Below are positions 19,366 to 32,578 of a DNA stretch of 64,000 nt, piece after piece. Source of the DNA: Scilla litardierei. Taxonomy: Eukaryota; Streptophyta; Magnoliopsida; Asparagales; Asparagaceae. The notes below the pieces were generated by a model. That model saw only the letters and a program-made list of their open reading frames with translations. It made no database searches and was not told the DNA's origin. Positions within the stretch are counted from its first letter, which is position 1. Every line of letters begins with the position of its first letter. A program made the position numbers and the translations under genes. The stretch covers positions 172,198,319-172,262,318 of the forward strand of contig CM061140.1 of the NCBI GenBank assembly GCA_030789695.1, given 5' to 3'.

Positions 19366-22300
19366 ATGAGATTCGGGGGTCCCTCTTCTTCTTCACTAAT
19401 GATTTTAAATGCAATTAAACTGCTGCTTGGCCTCATGTTCTTGTGCTGGCTGCTGATTTGGGTTATGAGGCCGACCGAAACTTTCAAAAGAAATTGGCAA
19501 CCAAAGCTCCGATTGCTGACCAACTCCACATATTTTGGGCGACAAGGTTTCAAATCAATTGGGCCTTGTTAATATGTTAAATTTTTGTATATTTGTTCGA
19601 TAATTTGTTGATTAATATAGTTTGGGTTTGTTGCAGGGACGAACATGTTGATATACACTTCCCCAATATTGTTCATCTCTGTTGTTGGATGCTTTTATCT
19701 TCACTTGATGAAGAAGAGAAGTGACAATGTTCAAAGGTAAGGGTTTTACATTTTATGCGCAGCCGTATTTAAGTTGAAATGGCTATGCACTTGGATTCAA
19801 ATCGTACACACATCCTTATCTTAACACCGACCACTTGAGATGGAAAGAAGCAACCGACACATCTAGTAGTGCTGTAATGCGAGCAATGTGTTTGTGAATA
19901 GGGATGAGAATGGGCATGCCCAAAGCCCGTTTGGGCTTCCAATTGGGCATGCCACATCATCATCCCTACAAAATCCTTCACAAATCATTCTAGGATTTGT
20001 GAAGGATTTTATAGGGATGATGATGTGGCATGCCCAATTGGAAGCCCAAACGGGCTTTGGGCATGCCCATTCTCATCCCTAGTGAATATGCCAGCATCAT
20101 GGTCATCATTTGTTGGTGCATAATAGGTGTTGGGAGCATGCATAAGTCTATCTAGCTTCGTGAATTCGTCAGATATCACTACCACAAACCATTTGTTGAG
20201 CAACTCATGTTTTGGGTCAACGCAGTCATATGCTCCAACACATAGTGATGTTGGAGCTAGGTGCAATGACCTGCTCACCATGCGTTGGAGAAAAATGGGA
20301 CGGTGCATTTTTTGCTCCATCTTATGAAGTACTTGATCTGGCGCATATGTGCGTCGGAGCATAAATACATTTAATTTTGCATCCAAAAATATTTAATTTA
20401 TATATCTAGAGCAATTTTTTTATTAATAGTAAAATTCTATTTATTAGCTTTCCTTTGACGCCTTCCAAGTTCGATTAGCATTTTCAAGTATTTTTTAAAA
20501 AAAATTTCAGTTCATTACAGTGCTCCGCCTAGTGGATATGTCGGAGCGAATACGATTTTAATTTTAATTTTTTTGAGTATGCACAAATTTGTTTTTCTCC
20601 AAACCTTCGGAAAGTCGGAGACATCTGCACTAATCAATTTGTCAGCTGGGGGCGAGTGTCTTGTTTTTTTCCAATAATTTTTTTCATACATATATAATCA
20701 TACAACATGATCCATATTTTATAACTTCTTGTAGACATATCTATAAGCAAAAAGCAATAACTGCACAATACCCATTAAAAGCTTCAAAACCAAAAAAAAT
20801 ACCACTTAAAACAAAATGTATAATTTCATATGGCTTTTCAACATCAATTAAAAGCTTCAAAGACAACAAAAATACCACTTAAACAAATATTGCAATTTCA
20901 TGTGGCATTTCATGATAAGACAGTACCAAAATTCAACCCACACTTTGAAACACCAACTGAACCATTCATAAAGAGATAATGATGTCCAAACTAACACATT
21001 CGAAAACACAGGTCACATGTTTAGTGTGATACTTTCACTACAAGTCCAAGAAGAAAAAAGATAAACATACACAGAGTAAATAGATCCCATATCAATTAGA
21101 TTTGTCCCATTGTGTCTCCTTATGTGAACGGCTTCTCCTAATTGTTATGCTATCATTGGCTTTAAAATATCCACTATCGGTAAAATGTAGCTAGTGTTTT
21201 GCCAATGCTCATGTTGTGTTGTCTATTTAAAACTACATATTTGTATCCCAGGAAAGACAGCTTAAAAGGATATTAAACATAGTTTGATTGATTAATTCAG
21301 GCGCAATGATGGATTGTTAGCTGCTGCTAGAGCGGAGTGAATTGTAGTAGATCAGCCTCATGCACACATTTTTCAAAATACAAATTGATAAAGTCGAGTA
21401 ATTAAAACAAGGTAAACAATGATAAAAGTTGTCAGAATATTGTATCTATATGAAAATATATAGATAAAAGTAGCTTATGTAAAAAATTTCTCAAAGAAAC
21501 TATTCAATGAATTTGCATGTAAACCTTGACTTTTGGGTTGATTGGGATGTATAGTGTACACGTTATTTGAGATATAGTTTAGGGTGGAGCAAATGTTAAT
21601 GTTCAGGTTGTAGTTTTAGATGCGTTTGTTGTATTGTTCATGTTGCAAACAATAATGTTCCTATATCAAAAAGAAGGCCTACTTCTTATGGTCTGCCTAT
21701 AAATGAAAATGACTTGATACAGTTCAATCTAATTTCGATTTCGGTGTATTATTCCTGATTTGATCTTTGATGAGACTGAAACTTGACTATTAGACAGAAG
21801 ATTACTAGACTTATCTAAGTCGAAGTGTTTTGCTGCTGGCCTGAATAGATATTACTTTGATTTTAAGAGTGCTATAGGATTGAAGGAAACTGCAGTCATC
21901 ATCCAAGCATTACTTTGACATTCAACAAGATAGTGCTTTGACAGTCAACAAGATAATGCCTAAACAAGCACAAATAACACACTGTACTAAGAAATAAATC
22001 CAAACATATCCATACTGGATCCACTGGCACGTATCTGTATCGGATATATGTGTGCTACCAATATTGGAAGCACATGTGCATACCTGATACCAAGAACTTT
22101 AAATAGCTTAATAATAAAAAAGCAACAAATGTTACATTGTGATGGCTTAACAAACATTATAACTATACAGAGATAATAGGATACTCGATCCAAATACATA
22201 ATCAGCAAGCTTATGAAATACAGAGTAAATGAGTTGATAGGCTTACAAAATACTATATCTCGGTGATCTCACTATTTATGGCCTCAAGAATGGCAAGCTT

Positions 22301-25300
22301 CTTCTCATAGTCTTCACGTTCACATACCCAGCTTTCTCACTCTTCAATGGCATCAACCAGAGCCCAAGCATGCGAATCCTTCATAATCACCCTTGATGGG
22401 CCAAACCTCAGAATCCATTTCACATCCCCACAATGTTTGCCACTGTCTTCATCCAGGATTGGGGTTATAGATGCATTAGGATCACTCGGTGGAACTAACA
22501 GACTCCATCTCTCTTGCACTTTAAGGTGAACCTTATCCTGCAAACAGATTTAAATCAAGCAATAAAAATACATGATTTTCACATTAGCATATTACAAAAC
22601 CAAATATAAATTACTTTTTATTTATATTAACCCAATATCATAGCAAACTTAACATGTTTCTATTTGTGTGCTCATCAAACAAGTACGTTTCTTGGTGATA
22701 TGGTCCTTTTATTTGGCAATAATTAAAACTGTACCTATCATCGTATTACTCGCCAATTTCATCCCTTTGTTATTGAATGAAATAGGTTATTCAAACAGGT
22801 TACCCTGTGTTTAACACTTACGATTAAATGATACATTAGGTCACCTGCAGTTACATGTATTTGGAACAATTAATAGTATCAAACTATAATACTCAAAGAA
22901 TGTAATAAACAAATGCATATATAATAGTTCAATAATTTTACCAGTATCTTACAAGCACAAGCATGAGAAATGGAATCCGTTGTACCCATCAACTCGTCTG
23001 TTAGGAAATTATGATTCTCGTTGTTGTACATTGAGTCTGTCTGCTTTGAAATAATAAGAGGAAATATATTTGAAGTCTTAAAGTTGTTTACATAGCATAG
23101 AAGTTTGTGTAGCTGTCATTGGAAAATTCCATCAAGCGCTTGGTTGAAGATGACTTAAAGAGTAAAAATTATTGTGAAGGAAACAAAGATAAGCTATAGC
23201 ATCACATGTGTAAGATATCATGTTTGCTTTGGTAAAATTGAAAGCAGATACTACTGAAAAGATTTTCAATTTTGTAAAATTGAGTAAACAATTTCGGAGG
23301 TGATCTCTTAGTTCTGTCGTATGTATGTAGCAAGTAATGACATGAACTATGAACATAATTTTCTATTCCTGTATGCTGTTATTTAGGAGTAATGTGGTCA
23401 AATGGTAGATTTATTGTTAAAAATTTGATCTATCATATGTATTATTATATAAAATGTATACAATACTTTTTTACTTGATACATCATTGGCTTTATATTTT
23501 CTATGATGCATTCTCTCCTAAACATTGCAGCTCATCAAGTTATCTGATGAAGCAAAGGTTAAATCAATGATATAACAAAATTATGTCATTTGAATACCCA
23601 ATTCTTTGTGATTATGACCCTTCAGCATAAGTGACTATTTTGACACCTGTTTTTAAGATCTTTTATTTTTAACTGCCTTAAATTGCATATTTCAACAAAC
23701 CCAGAATTGGTTGGCACTGCATACATCTATTTTACTTGGGTAGCGAGTTCTTAAGATTAAGAAATTATCAACCAATTAAGAAGACATGTAAACTGTTGGG
23801 ATCATGTAGATGGCAAGCAATATTGGAGGGGGAGGGATAAATAGGATTGTCAAAAATTAAGTGCTAATTGAAAAATCAAACCCCTCTAAAAATTGCTTTA
23901 AGTCTCTTATGACTGTAACTTCACTTGGTATCTAGACAACTACTCAATTACATGCAATCAAAGATTAGTATAATGTGAAAATAAACAATAATAATGCAAG
24001 TAATCGAGAATAATAGAGACAAGAGACAATGATAATCATAAACACACAAGAAGTATACTGGTTCATCCACTTGTGGGCTAGTCCAGTCCCAAGCACTGCT
24101 TGGAGTCCCACTACCTTGCCTCAAATAAAGGGCTTCCCAACACATTGTCTCATTACAATGATTTCTTACACCTATGCATATTCTTCAATAAAATGGCTTA
24201 TACAACAACAACAACAATAACAACAATAAGCAGTGAGGACCTCTCGTAAGAGGCTTGCCACCAATTATAATCACCGAGTACAAAGACTTACCACCACACC
24301 CTTATATGGATTTTACTTACGCTTTCGCTTTTAAAGATATGTACAACATTTCCTATTGCTAATAAGTCGAAGCTCTTTATGATTGTGAAATATGGCTAAG
24401 GAAAAACCTTTTTGATCTCAATAATAATATGAAAATAAAGCAATGGAGATCAAAAAAATTTTGATTGTGATCTCAAGATTGATCAAGATAAAGCTTGATG
24501 AGATTTACAATACAATGGCCAAGTAAAATAGTACGCTTAAAAGCTTTGAAAGATTTAAGACTATTGGTAAGGTCTTTGGCATATTGGTAAGGTCTTCGGC
24601 CCCGACTACCCAGATCGAGGGTTTGATGGGCGTTTGGTGGGCGACCTGTAAGTCCGCTGTAAGCGGTCTAAGGGCCCGGAGGCTTGCCCTGGCCCGTGGT
24701 GGGGACCGCTGCCTAAACCACCTGAACTTTTGCTTACCAAAAAAAGATTTAAGACTATTTGGCCAAGATAGAAAACAAGAGAGATTAGAGAGCTTTGAAA
24801 CACTAGAAAATTACTTTAGAAAATGCTTGAAATTCAATAATTTTTATAAAAGCCATATGCAATCCTTCTATATATAAAAAGAATTTTTGCACTAAACAGA
24901 TACCCAAAATCGCTCTCCAACGGCTCCAAATCGACACCCTTGCGTCAATCAAGGAGAAAGTCAAATGTGACCATTGGGGGATGGGGAGTCGCCTCTTGTA
25001 TGCCAGGGAGTCGACTACTAATTTGGAGTCGACTCCTTGCAATGATGCAATCGACTATCTAGTAGTCCGAACCTACCCTGGAGCTGCCAAGCTCCAGTAG
25101 TCGACTCCTATAGGATGGAGAGTCGATTACTTTTTTGATACATTGATATTTATTAGAAAAGTGTATGAAACTTAATCGAAATGATTATAAATCATTGTCA
25201 AAACATTTTTATGCATTAAAAATATTTTTCAAAGTGATAAAAATATTTTTCTATGTTTGTGCAAGCTTCAAACCAATGGTTTTACAAAACTAAGACAAAT

Positions 25301-28300
25301 TACAAATTTGATACATTACTCACACAATATCTTGAAGTCTTGGAGTCTTCATCTCTTGACTTGCCTTGAGAACCTTGTACACATCATTAGTCCTTGGATA
25401 AGCTACCGATCTTCATGTTGAACTCCATATCTATTGACTTTCCATCTTCAAGCTTTTGACTCTATGTTATCATTTTTACAAGCTTGATTAGATTAATTGA
25501 CCATGTTAACTTTATTTTCCTACTCTCACAAATCTCCAAAACTTATCAGTAACATAAATTGTTTGCATATCATCAAAACTAATCTAGAGGTGATGCAATA
25601 ACCAACATAAACTACAACTTAGCATTAGCAAATGGCTCTCTTTGTTAATGCTTGTGGATTTATTTACCATTCTACTACCTTAACAACAACCATTAACAAT
25701 TTCCATTTAAACTTCAGCCTATGTTCTATAAGAAAGTAAAAGAAAAATAAGATGACATTTCACAAAACTGGAAATTCTACATAAAAATATGTAACAAGAT
25801 TAAAAAAAATCTACTTGAGAAAATCAATTTCTAATTTACCTTAAACCTATCACTCCCAAAATAATTGCAAATGGTAGGCCAATGTACTCTAGGGATCTCT
25901 CATATGTATTGCTCATTTTTCAATTATTGTGATATCTTATGTTGCTTCCAACCAGAAGGTAATATATTCTTATTTATCTGATGCATCCATTCACAAAGCT
26001 TTCTCCAAAAAGAGTTCTTCAAATAAACCCAAATTGTGCTTCTATTTAAGGGTACCTCTAACAATCCATTAAGATTGGAATAACACGGCCAATGAATTTA
26101 TAATGCTTCTACATTCATTTAAACACCATATTATCTAATGTCGTTAAAAAACTTCACTAAATATGATCACTTAGCATGTGTTACCTTAGCTTTCTTAAAA
26201 ACACATACCAACCGTGATAGAGATACGACCACGATATTTATTTATTTTATTTTTGAATTTGAGCCTTTAGTTGTTTTTGAGTCTATTTGAGTGATTTAGT
26301 CTCTTAAGAGTTTAACATTGGATAGGAGTAGTGAAGTATTTGGATGGTAAGCCTATATAAAGGCTCCTAAACTTGTATTTTGAAATCAATCAATCAATGA
26401 AAAAAATAAAAATGAGAAGTTTTCTCATAGCCTGTGAAGGGTTCATCATTTCTTGGTGAGAACACTCGAAAAATATTGGTGAGAACCCACGAAAAATCTT
26501 TGTGAGAAGCGAAGAACCATTGTTATCCAATTTCTTCCCTAAATCCACGACCAAAATCCCTAAAATCCATCTCATCCTACATCAATTTGGTATCAGAGCC
26601 GAAAATCTTATTTTTGCTCTTTTCAAATTCCAAATCCCCCCAAAAAATCAAAATCTTAATAAAAAAGTAACCTAATCTTCCCACCACTGCCTTCGCTAGC
26701 AACATCCGCCCAAAACCCATCTTTCTCTCTCATCGGCATTGCACTGACGCCCCCTTCCCTCCACCTCCCAATCTTGTAGCAAAAAAGGAAGAGAGAGATG
26801 AAGAGAAACAAAAAACCCTAATCCATAGCTGCCTGGCCTTAGCATACATCAGAACCCTTCGCCGTCACCTCTTTTGATGGCTCCGACGACCATCGGCGCC
26901 CTGCAAGCCTTCCCACATCGTCGTCGACATCAAATCTACCCAGCAGTGCTCACACCACCGGTCAAAACTTGCTGGGCAGACGTCACCGCTTCTGCCATCT
27001 CACACTGCAGTCGTCGACTGCCTTCCCGATCGACGCATCTTCTATTACGACGTCCCTACACCCTTGCCGACTTCGTTGAAGCCCAAAACCGTCGCTGTCG
27101 TCGAGCAAAAACGTCGAGCCCCTCGCCGTCAAAGTTTCGAAGACTTGCTGGTGCAATCACCGACGCCGACCGGCACCATTGACCCTTTGGGAAGCTTTGC
27201 CTCTCTCAAGCAAAGCTAAAGGAAGGAGACTGACGACGAATGGCCGTCGGAGTCGTCAGAAAACGGTGTCGACACCACCCGTGCTGACACCCATGCTGAC
27301 CGAATGCGAGCCAGCACGACAACGAGCCGAGTCGACTAAGCCGACTAAGCTGAGACAGTTGAACTGCCAACGATTTAGCCGAGCCGTAGCTCAGCCGAGC
27401 CGGTTGATCAAGTCAACGGCTCGCAGTGTGCCGTTTTATTTTCGGCTATTTTTGCGGGTTTTCTGGAGTTTTCTGCACATCTTAATTGTTTTGACGATTC
27501 TGGATCTGTTAAATAGCTGACACAACCAATTACACAAAGATTCCCCTCAATTTGCGCATCCACACATGCCCTCCACAACTGGTTACTTGCTGGCAATAGT
27601 TTGATCAAGAGATGATATATTTCCAATGGTTTCAATCTGTGTTCCTGCAACATGGAGTTTTCTAGGCCAAATTGGGAGGCAGGCTTAGGTTTTTCACTCT
27701 GGGTGTAGAATTTGTTTGCTCATACATATTATCACCACCACTGCTTAGGCTCAACTAATCCTAGGCAATCCACTAGAAATGCCTCACCTCCATGTAACCA
27801 TTTCTCAGGCTCCCTGTAATTGCCTCCCACTAACCATCTGTCTCTATTCTTCCATGTCCCCTTTATCTCTTTCTCTATTATCCTCCTCTATCTTCTTTTT
27901 ACATATCGAAAAATGGGGAAGTTTGTCTGTCCTTTCCCTCGAAGATAGAGACTCGTCCTGCCTCTTGAAATGGGATTTCCTTTACAACCTGAGATTCCAC
28001 TAGCAAGATGTTGGCACGAGAGGCTGGCTACGGCCACCAAGGACCAATATTTGTATGAATATAAATAAAGCAATGGAAAACAATTATCTTGCTAACACTT
28101 ATTTTTGTCCTAATATTCATTGACCACAGCAGAAAATTAAGCAGTCATCTCGAGACATGGAAGAAGCCATTGATTGTGAATGGCCCTTTGGGGATCATTA
28201 CTGCAATGGAGCTAGCCTTTTGCCTGATGTTTTTAGCGATGCTGGTGTGGGCTTTATCAATGTATATAAGTAATGGCTTTGCTCGCATAACAGAAGATTT

Positions 28301-31300
28301 GGCGGAGAAAAAAGGGCACAAAGTGTAAGTCTATAAAAGCATTTACTATTAGAAGTCAGCTTTTGTTCTTTTTCATTGAATTAAGTTTCTGAGAATCATA
28401 TACACTATTTTTCTTTTTCTATGCTTTTCTTTGTTGTGCACTTCTGCTAATATGTTTGTTATTGTTTTTTAATATGCTTCTTTTTTGTCCCATTAGGTTA
28501 TCCTCCCCCCCCGCCCCTTCTTTCTTCTTTTTATGAACAAAGTGTGTTGCTTATGCTTGAACCTTAAACTGAGGACTTCATACTATCCAAGCACAGCCCT
28601 TTCTTGAGTTAAGCTTGAGGACCTTTCATCTTCTGTTAGCCATCTATCAAGTACAATTTCATAATTAAAATAACTGCAGTACACATAATTTAGTGTCATA
28701 GTATCATGTATAAAGACACATTTATGGTTTTACATAATGAGATTAGACTTTTTAAGTAAACCAGTAGGTTACTCAAATATCAGGAATGCCTATGGAAAAA
28801 GTTCACATATCATGATTTATTTATGATATCCAAAAAAATTAAACATTTATATTAAAATAAAAACCTAAGCATTTCAAAAAGAAGTCGATGAATCATATCT
28901 TATTTATCATGCTAGAAGGAGAGTAGACTGGTGACTTGTAAATGTGACATGTAGAAAAATATATCTTACCTATAATATTAAGGGTAGAAAGGCCTACAGA
29001 TCAAAATGCAAACGCCTAAATGCCTCAATAGATGAATCAATAGGACTCTAAGATTCTAGATTGATTTACAGTTTAATAGTGAGATCACCTTCCTATGCAG
29101 ACACATGTCCAAATTACATCTGCTGTGTTGCAGGGAAATGACCACTCCGACATAGATATGACATTCCAACACATGGCAAATGCTAAAAAGTACATAGAAC
29201 ATGTGGCAGACATGGTTACGTCACAACATGGTGTCGCGATATGAATGCCTTTGCGCATAGCATATCATAGAGACTACATAATGGATTACCCCTAAAACGA
29301 ATTCCAGAATAGAAAAGATGAACAAAATTAAAGGACTAAGTTTATCCTTTACCTTTACATAATTATCCGGGGAAAATCATTTAGTTGCTAATGTTTTCTT
29401 TTGCAAAGTAACTAATGCTCCATTCTGGTGACTAACCTGATGGAGTATACCTTATTATGAATCTCAGCTTGTTTCCTTTATAGTTATTATATAAATTATT
29501 TAGAACATTTACTAAAAAAATAAAAAAGACACTTAAAAGGGTACATTTGCAAAGATTATGGTTGAATTGTATTTATGAGAGAGTACATCCAGCACTTTCC
29601 GCACTCTGTTTTCCCTCCAAATTTCAAATTTGTGGTAGTAATATTATAGTACAAAAAGAGGACATTAATACTTCCTTTTATATGTAGGGTGCTACAAATT
29701 CAAAATGGAAATGGGACTGGTTATGGCATCATATAAATATAAAATTTTGATTCTTTTTTCGGAATAGAGTGCTGCCATTCAGACTACATAATTACAATGA
29801 AAAATAAGAAATATTGATATCTTGATATTTCGTATCACATACATGATCACATCAGGAAGTTTATCAAACTTTGGCAGAGATGCCAGTCGCAATAATATCA
29901 AACAAATCAGATCCTACCTCTATACACTGTCAGAACACAATAGTTTCAGCTAAATTATCCAAACATTTGGTCAATTTGGCTTCACTGGTCATTTTCTCAA
30001 GTTTTACAATTTTATCTTCTTATGTGCTTTTAGATCAATTATTCTAAGTGGCGACGGTTATGTTTTTTTTAAAGATGGCAAGCTAAATTGGAAACTGTTG
30101 GCTTAAAATTTGCCCTGCTCGGAAACACATGCCTCGCCTTCCTTTTCTTCCCTGTCACTAGGGGATCCACGCTTCTCCCTCTCATTGGCTTAACATCAGA
30201 GATGAGTGTCAAGTATCATCTTTGGCTTGGTCACACTGTTATGGCCCTTCTGACTACACATGGGTTCTGCTACATCATCTTGTGGATATCTACAAACCAT
30301 GCTTCATTGGTAAATTGAAATTAACCAGATATTTTTTGTTGTTGTTTAATTCCAACTTTGTCAGTAAAATTCGTAGTTTGTGCAATGAAATTCTTTCTTT
30401 ACAGGTTCTACAGTGGGCTACAGATGGCGTAGCAATCCTGGCTGGGGAAATAGCTCTAGTATCTGGTTTGATCATGTGGGTCACATCTTTTCATCGCATT
30501 CGGCGCAAGATGTTTGAGCTCTTCTTCTACACTCATCAGCTCTACATCCTCTTCTTCATATTCTACCTGCTTCATGTTGGCATGTCTTTCTGCTGTTTGA
30601 TTCTGCCTGGTATCTACCTCTTCATGGTGGATAGATACCTACGCTTCTTGCAGTCACGACGAAAGGTTAGGCTTGTTTCGGCCCGCCTTCTGCCATCAGA
30701 AACGGTTGAGTTGAACTTCTCCAAAAGCCCATGTGATGCTTCACCCTAACATCTTTGCATGAATATTACCTTTTAAGTAGCGTGACATAATTTCTTCCAG
30801 TGTTGTAGGGTTTAATTACAGTCCAATGAGTATTCTGTTTATCAATGTGCCGATCATTTCATCTCTTCAATGGCACCCATTTACTGTGAGTTCAAGCAGC
30901 AACTTGGAGCCTGATAAACTCAGTGTAATCATCAAGAAAGAAGGAAGCTGGACCCAAAAGCTGTACCAAAAGCTTAATCAGGCGTCTCTTAAACACATTG
31001 CTGTTTCAGTGGAAGGCCCTTACAGTCCTGCTTCAGCGAACTTCTTAAGGTACAAATAAACTGTGTGTTTGAAGTAGGGTTACTAATATTACTGTGAAAA
31101 CTCCATTTTCACAAGTGAAATTCTGTATTGGACACATGCACAATTTTTTTACCTTGGACACCCGTGTCTCATGACTTGGACACAGTTCATATTTAAAAGG
31201 GCAAACAATTTGTTAAAGAGGGAAAGGAGTTGGAAATCTAAAAGTATTTAGAAAATCACCTAGCATTTTACTCGGAGAAAAACTTTTGATGCGAATGAAT

Positions 31301-32578
31301 GTGTGTACGTTTATGTGTGTGTGCATGCATTGAGAATTATATCCATCTTAACAAATTTCTTTCTTTTAGTTCAAATTTTAGGGACGATTCTTTCTTTATA
31401 CTTCTTATTTTTGTCAGTTTTATTGAAGTACTAAAATCAGCTTGAGTTCTTTATTCCAATTCTAATTTTGATGTATCCGGAACTGACATCGTACACCAAT
31501 TATCTCATTTCTTTTGGAATTACTTGTCCAGTATTTGTGTCACGTGTGATACTGTATTTTATCTTGTCTGGGTAATGAAGTTTGGAACAGTAGACCCCTT
31601 GTTCAAGACAACATGCAGATTTACCACCGGTATTTTGCAGGCATGATTCTCTTGTAATGGTGAGCGGTGGCAGCGGAATCACCCCCTTCATTGCGACAAT
31701 CCGAGAGCTCATCCATCTGAGCACGACTCCCAATGCTCCAACCCCCAGCATCCTCCTCATATGTGCATTCAAGACCTCAGCTGATCTCACCATGCTCAAT
31801 CTTCTTCTCCCTGTCTCCGGCAGCATCCCCATTATCTCCAAATTGCAGCTAAGAATTGAAGCTTTCGTCACTAGAGAAAAAACTCCAGCCTCCGATTCAC
31901 ACAAACTCATCCGTACAATATGTTTCAAGCCCAACCCCTCGGATCTGCCCATCGCTCCTGTCCTTGGCCCCAGTGGATGGCCTTGGCTTGGTGCCATAAT
32001 CTTATCATCCTTCCTTGCGTTCCTTGTTCTCATCGGCATCCTGACTCATTATTATATTTACCCGATCGAAAGCACAGGCGCTACCTATTCTTGGACATCG
32101 AGGGCTCTCATGAACCTGCTCGTGATGTGTTTGTGTATTGCTGCAACCTCTAGTAGTGTTGTCATGTGGAACAAGAAATGGAGCATGATAGATGGGAAGC
32201 AAGGGCGGATGTTAGATGAAACAACTCCGATGATGTCTCTGAGCTCTTGGGCTGATAACGGTGATCGAGAGCTGGAAAGCTTTCCTTGCGAGTCTCTTGC
32301 TCAAGTTACCAGGGTCCATTATGGAACAAGGCCCGATGTTAAGAGTATGTACCTCCTTTTCTAGCCATCCTTTTCTTTAATGCTGCATTTCTAGTCGATA
32401 TAGAACGGGTTGATATGGATTATGTCTTTGAGGTGCAGATATGCTTCGGGAGGCTGATGGATTGAGCGTAGGTGTGATGGCCAGTGGACCGATTGGGCTG
32501 CGTCGCGATGTTGCAGCCATTTGCTCTTCTGCTCAGGCTGATAATCTGCACTTCGAATCTGTTAGTTTCTGTTGGTGA
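19366..32578 (+). CDS. FRO: Ferric-chelate reductase of the FRO family, eight exons
   Basis: Exons: 19366-19546, 19637-19736, 28130-28324, 30075-30309, 30405-30732, 30809-31049, 31641-32344, 32439-32578. Together they make 2124 nt, 707 aa, with every junction GT-AG and in frame. FRO2-type reductases reduce Fe(III) chelates across a membrane, using NADPH, FAD and two hemes. The N-terminal membrane segment is LLLGLMFLCWLLIWVM. Heme histidines are at 207 (KYHLWLGH) and 221 (TTHG), and at 281 and 294 (YTH...LLHVG). FAD-binding HPFT starts at 369, NADPH-binding GGSGITPF is at 436-443, and the C-terminus is NLHFESVSFCW. Length and exon number match the Arabidopsis FRO2 type. The start at 19366 was chosen because the conserved membrane segment follows closely. 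I cannot tell which FRO paralogue or membrane it serves. Confidence 0.88.
19899..20081. mobile_element. Near-perfect hairpin MITE C (hAT-like ends)
   Basis: Two arms of about 86 bp are almost exact inverted repeats separated by a loop of only about 7 bp (attctag). The ends read tagggatgag...ctcatcccta, like many plant hAT MITEs. gtgaa flanks both sides (19894-19898 and 20082-20086). The arms contain smaller palindromes (gggcatgccc, ccaattgg). ORFs on the two strands across it encode the same peptide simply because the sequence is a palindrome. Confidence 0.8.
20090..20386 (-). other. Protein-like open stretch of unknown origin
   Basis: A minus-strand ORF reads through this stretch into hairpin MITE C. 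The part outside the MITE has a reasonable amino-acid mix (RRTYAPDQVLHKMEQKM) and could be a relic of a coding sequence that the MITE entered. I recognise no family, and it may be chance. Confidence 0.2.
22262..23040 (-). pseudogene. Antisense relic of an unidentified gene: two exon-like blocks in FRO intron 2
   Basis: Reading the minus strand, block 1 (23040-22942, 99 nt) is preceded by an acceptor-like AG and followed by GTAAAA. Block 2 starts at 22537 after tgtttgcag. Both are phase 0 and read on well (DELMGTTDSISHACACKIL, then DKVHLKVQERWSLLVPPSD and GDVKWILRFGPSRVIMKDSH). An in-frame TGA at 22339-22337 interrupts block 2, and similar-quality sequence (EREDYEKKLAILEAINSEI) continues to 22262. 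I do not recognise the family. It could be a captured or decayed host gene fragment. Confidence 0.4.
23794..25607 (-). mobile_element. Solo LTR of a Copia (SIRE/Angela-like) element in FRO intron 2
   Basis: TGTTGGG...CCAACA ends are flanked by a perfect 5-bp duplication taaac (23789-23793 and 25608-25612). The text resembles the LTR at 36209-53800: the ggatcatgta start, an atcatcaaaa block near the end, and gtcgact motifs within. Length is 1814 bp including a SINE insertion of about 194 bp with its duplication. Minus orientation is inferred from similarity to the gag-bearing element at 60.7-64 kb. Confidence 0.75.
24566..24742 (+). mobile_element. tRNA-derived SINE nested in the solo LTR
   Basis: It is flanked by a perfect 17-bp duplication aaagatttaagactatt (24549-24565 and 24743-24759). 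It has an A-box-like tggcatattggt, a weak B-box-like gggtttgatgg, and a short A tail. The insertion is 177 bp. It is a different family from the SINE at 9921. Confidence 0.75.
26215..27510 (+). mobile_element. Truncated LTR retrotransposon: 5' LTR, primer site and part of the leader
   Basis: The LTR is about 26215-26584 (TGAT...ATCA, ~370 bp), with a TATA-like ctatataaag near 26350. Three bases later comes a perfect initiator-Met primer site, TGGTATCAGAGCC (26588-26600). After it the DNA becomes C-rich and then GC-rich to about 27500. An ORF at 26874-27182 shows no recognisable domain. No second LTR or pol is seen, so the 3' part is lost. Confidence 0.65.
26588..26600 (+). promoter_or_regulatory. 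tRNA-Met(i) primer-binding site
   Basis: TGGTATCAGAGCC is complementary to the 3' end of plant initiator tRNA-Met and begins three bases after the LTR. Confidence 0.85.

Larger units (their letters stand above)
19737..28129 (+). other. FRO intron 2, 8393 bp, filled with repeats
   Basis: The donor is caaag|gtaagg. The acceptor is a tandem cacag/cag. The intron carries hairpin MITE C, antisense exon relics, a solo LTR with a nested SINE, and a truncated LTR element with a primer-binding site. The remaining stretches (20400-22260, 23050-23790, 25613-26214, about 27520-28129) are AT-rich with no recognised feature. Confidence 0.85.

Noticed and set aside
19769..20386. Identical peptides on both strands suggesting a duplicated gene
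   Set aside because: They come from the arms of a palindromic MITE.
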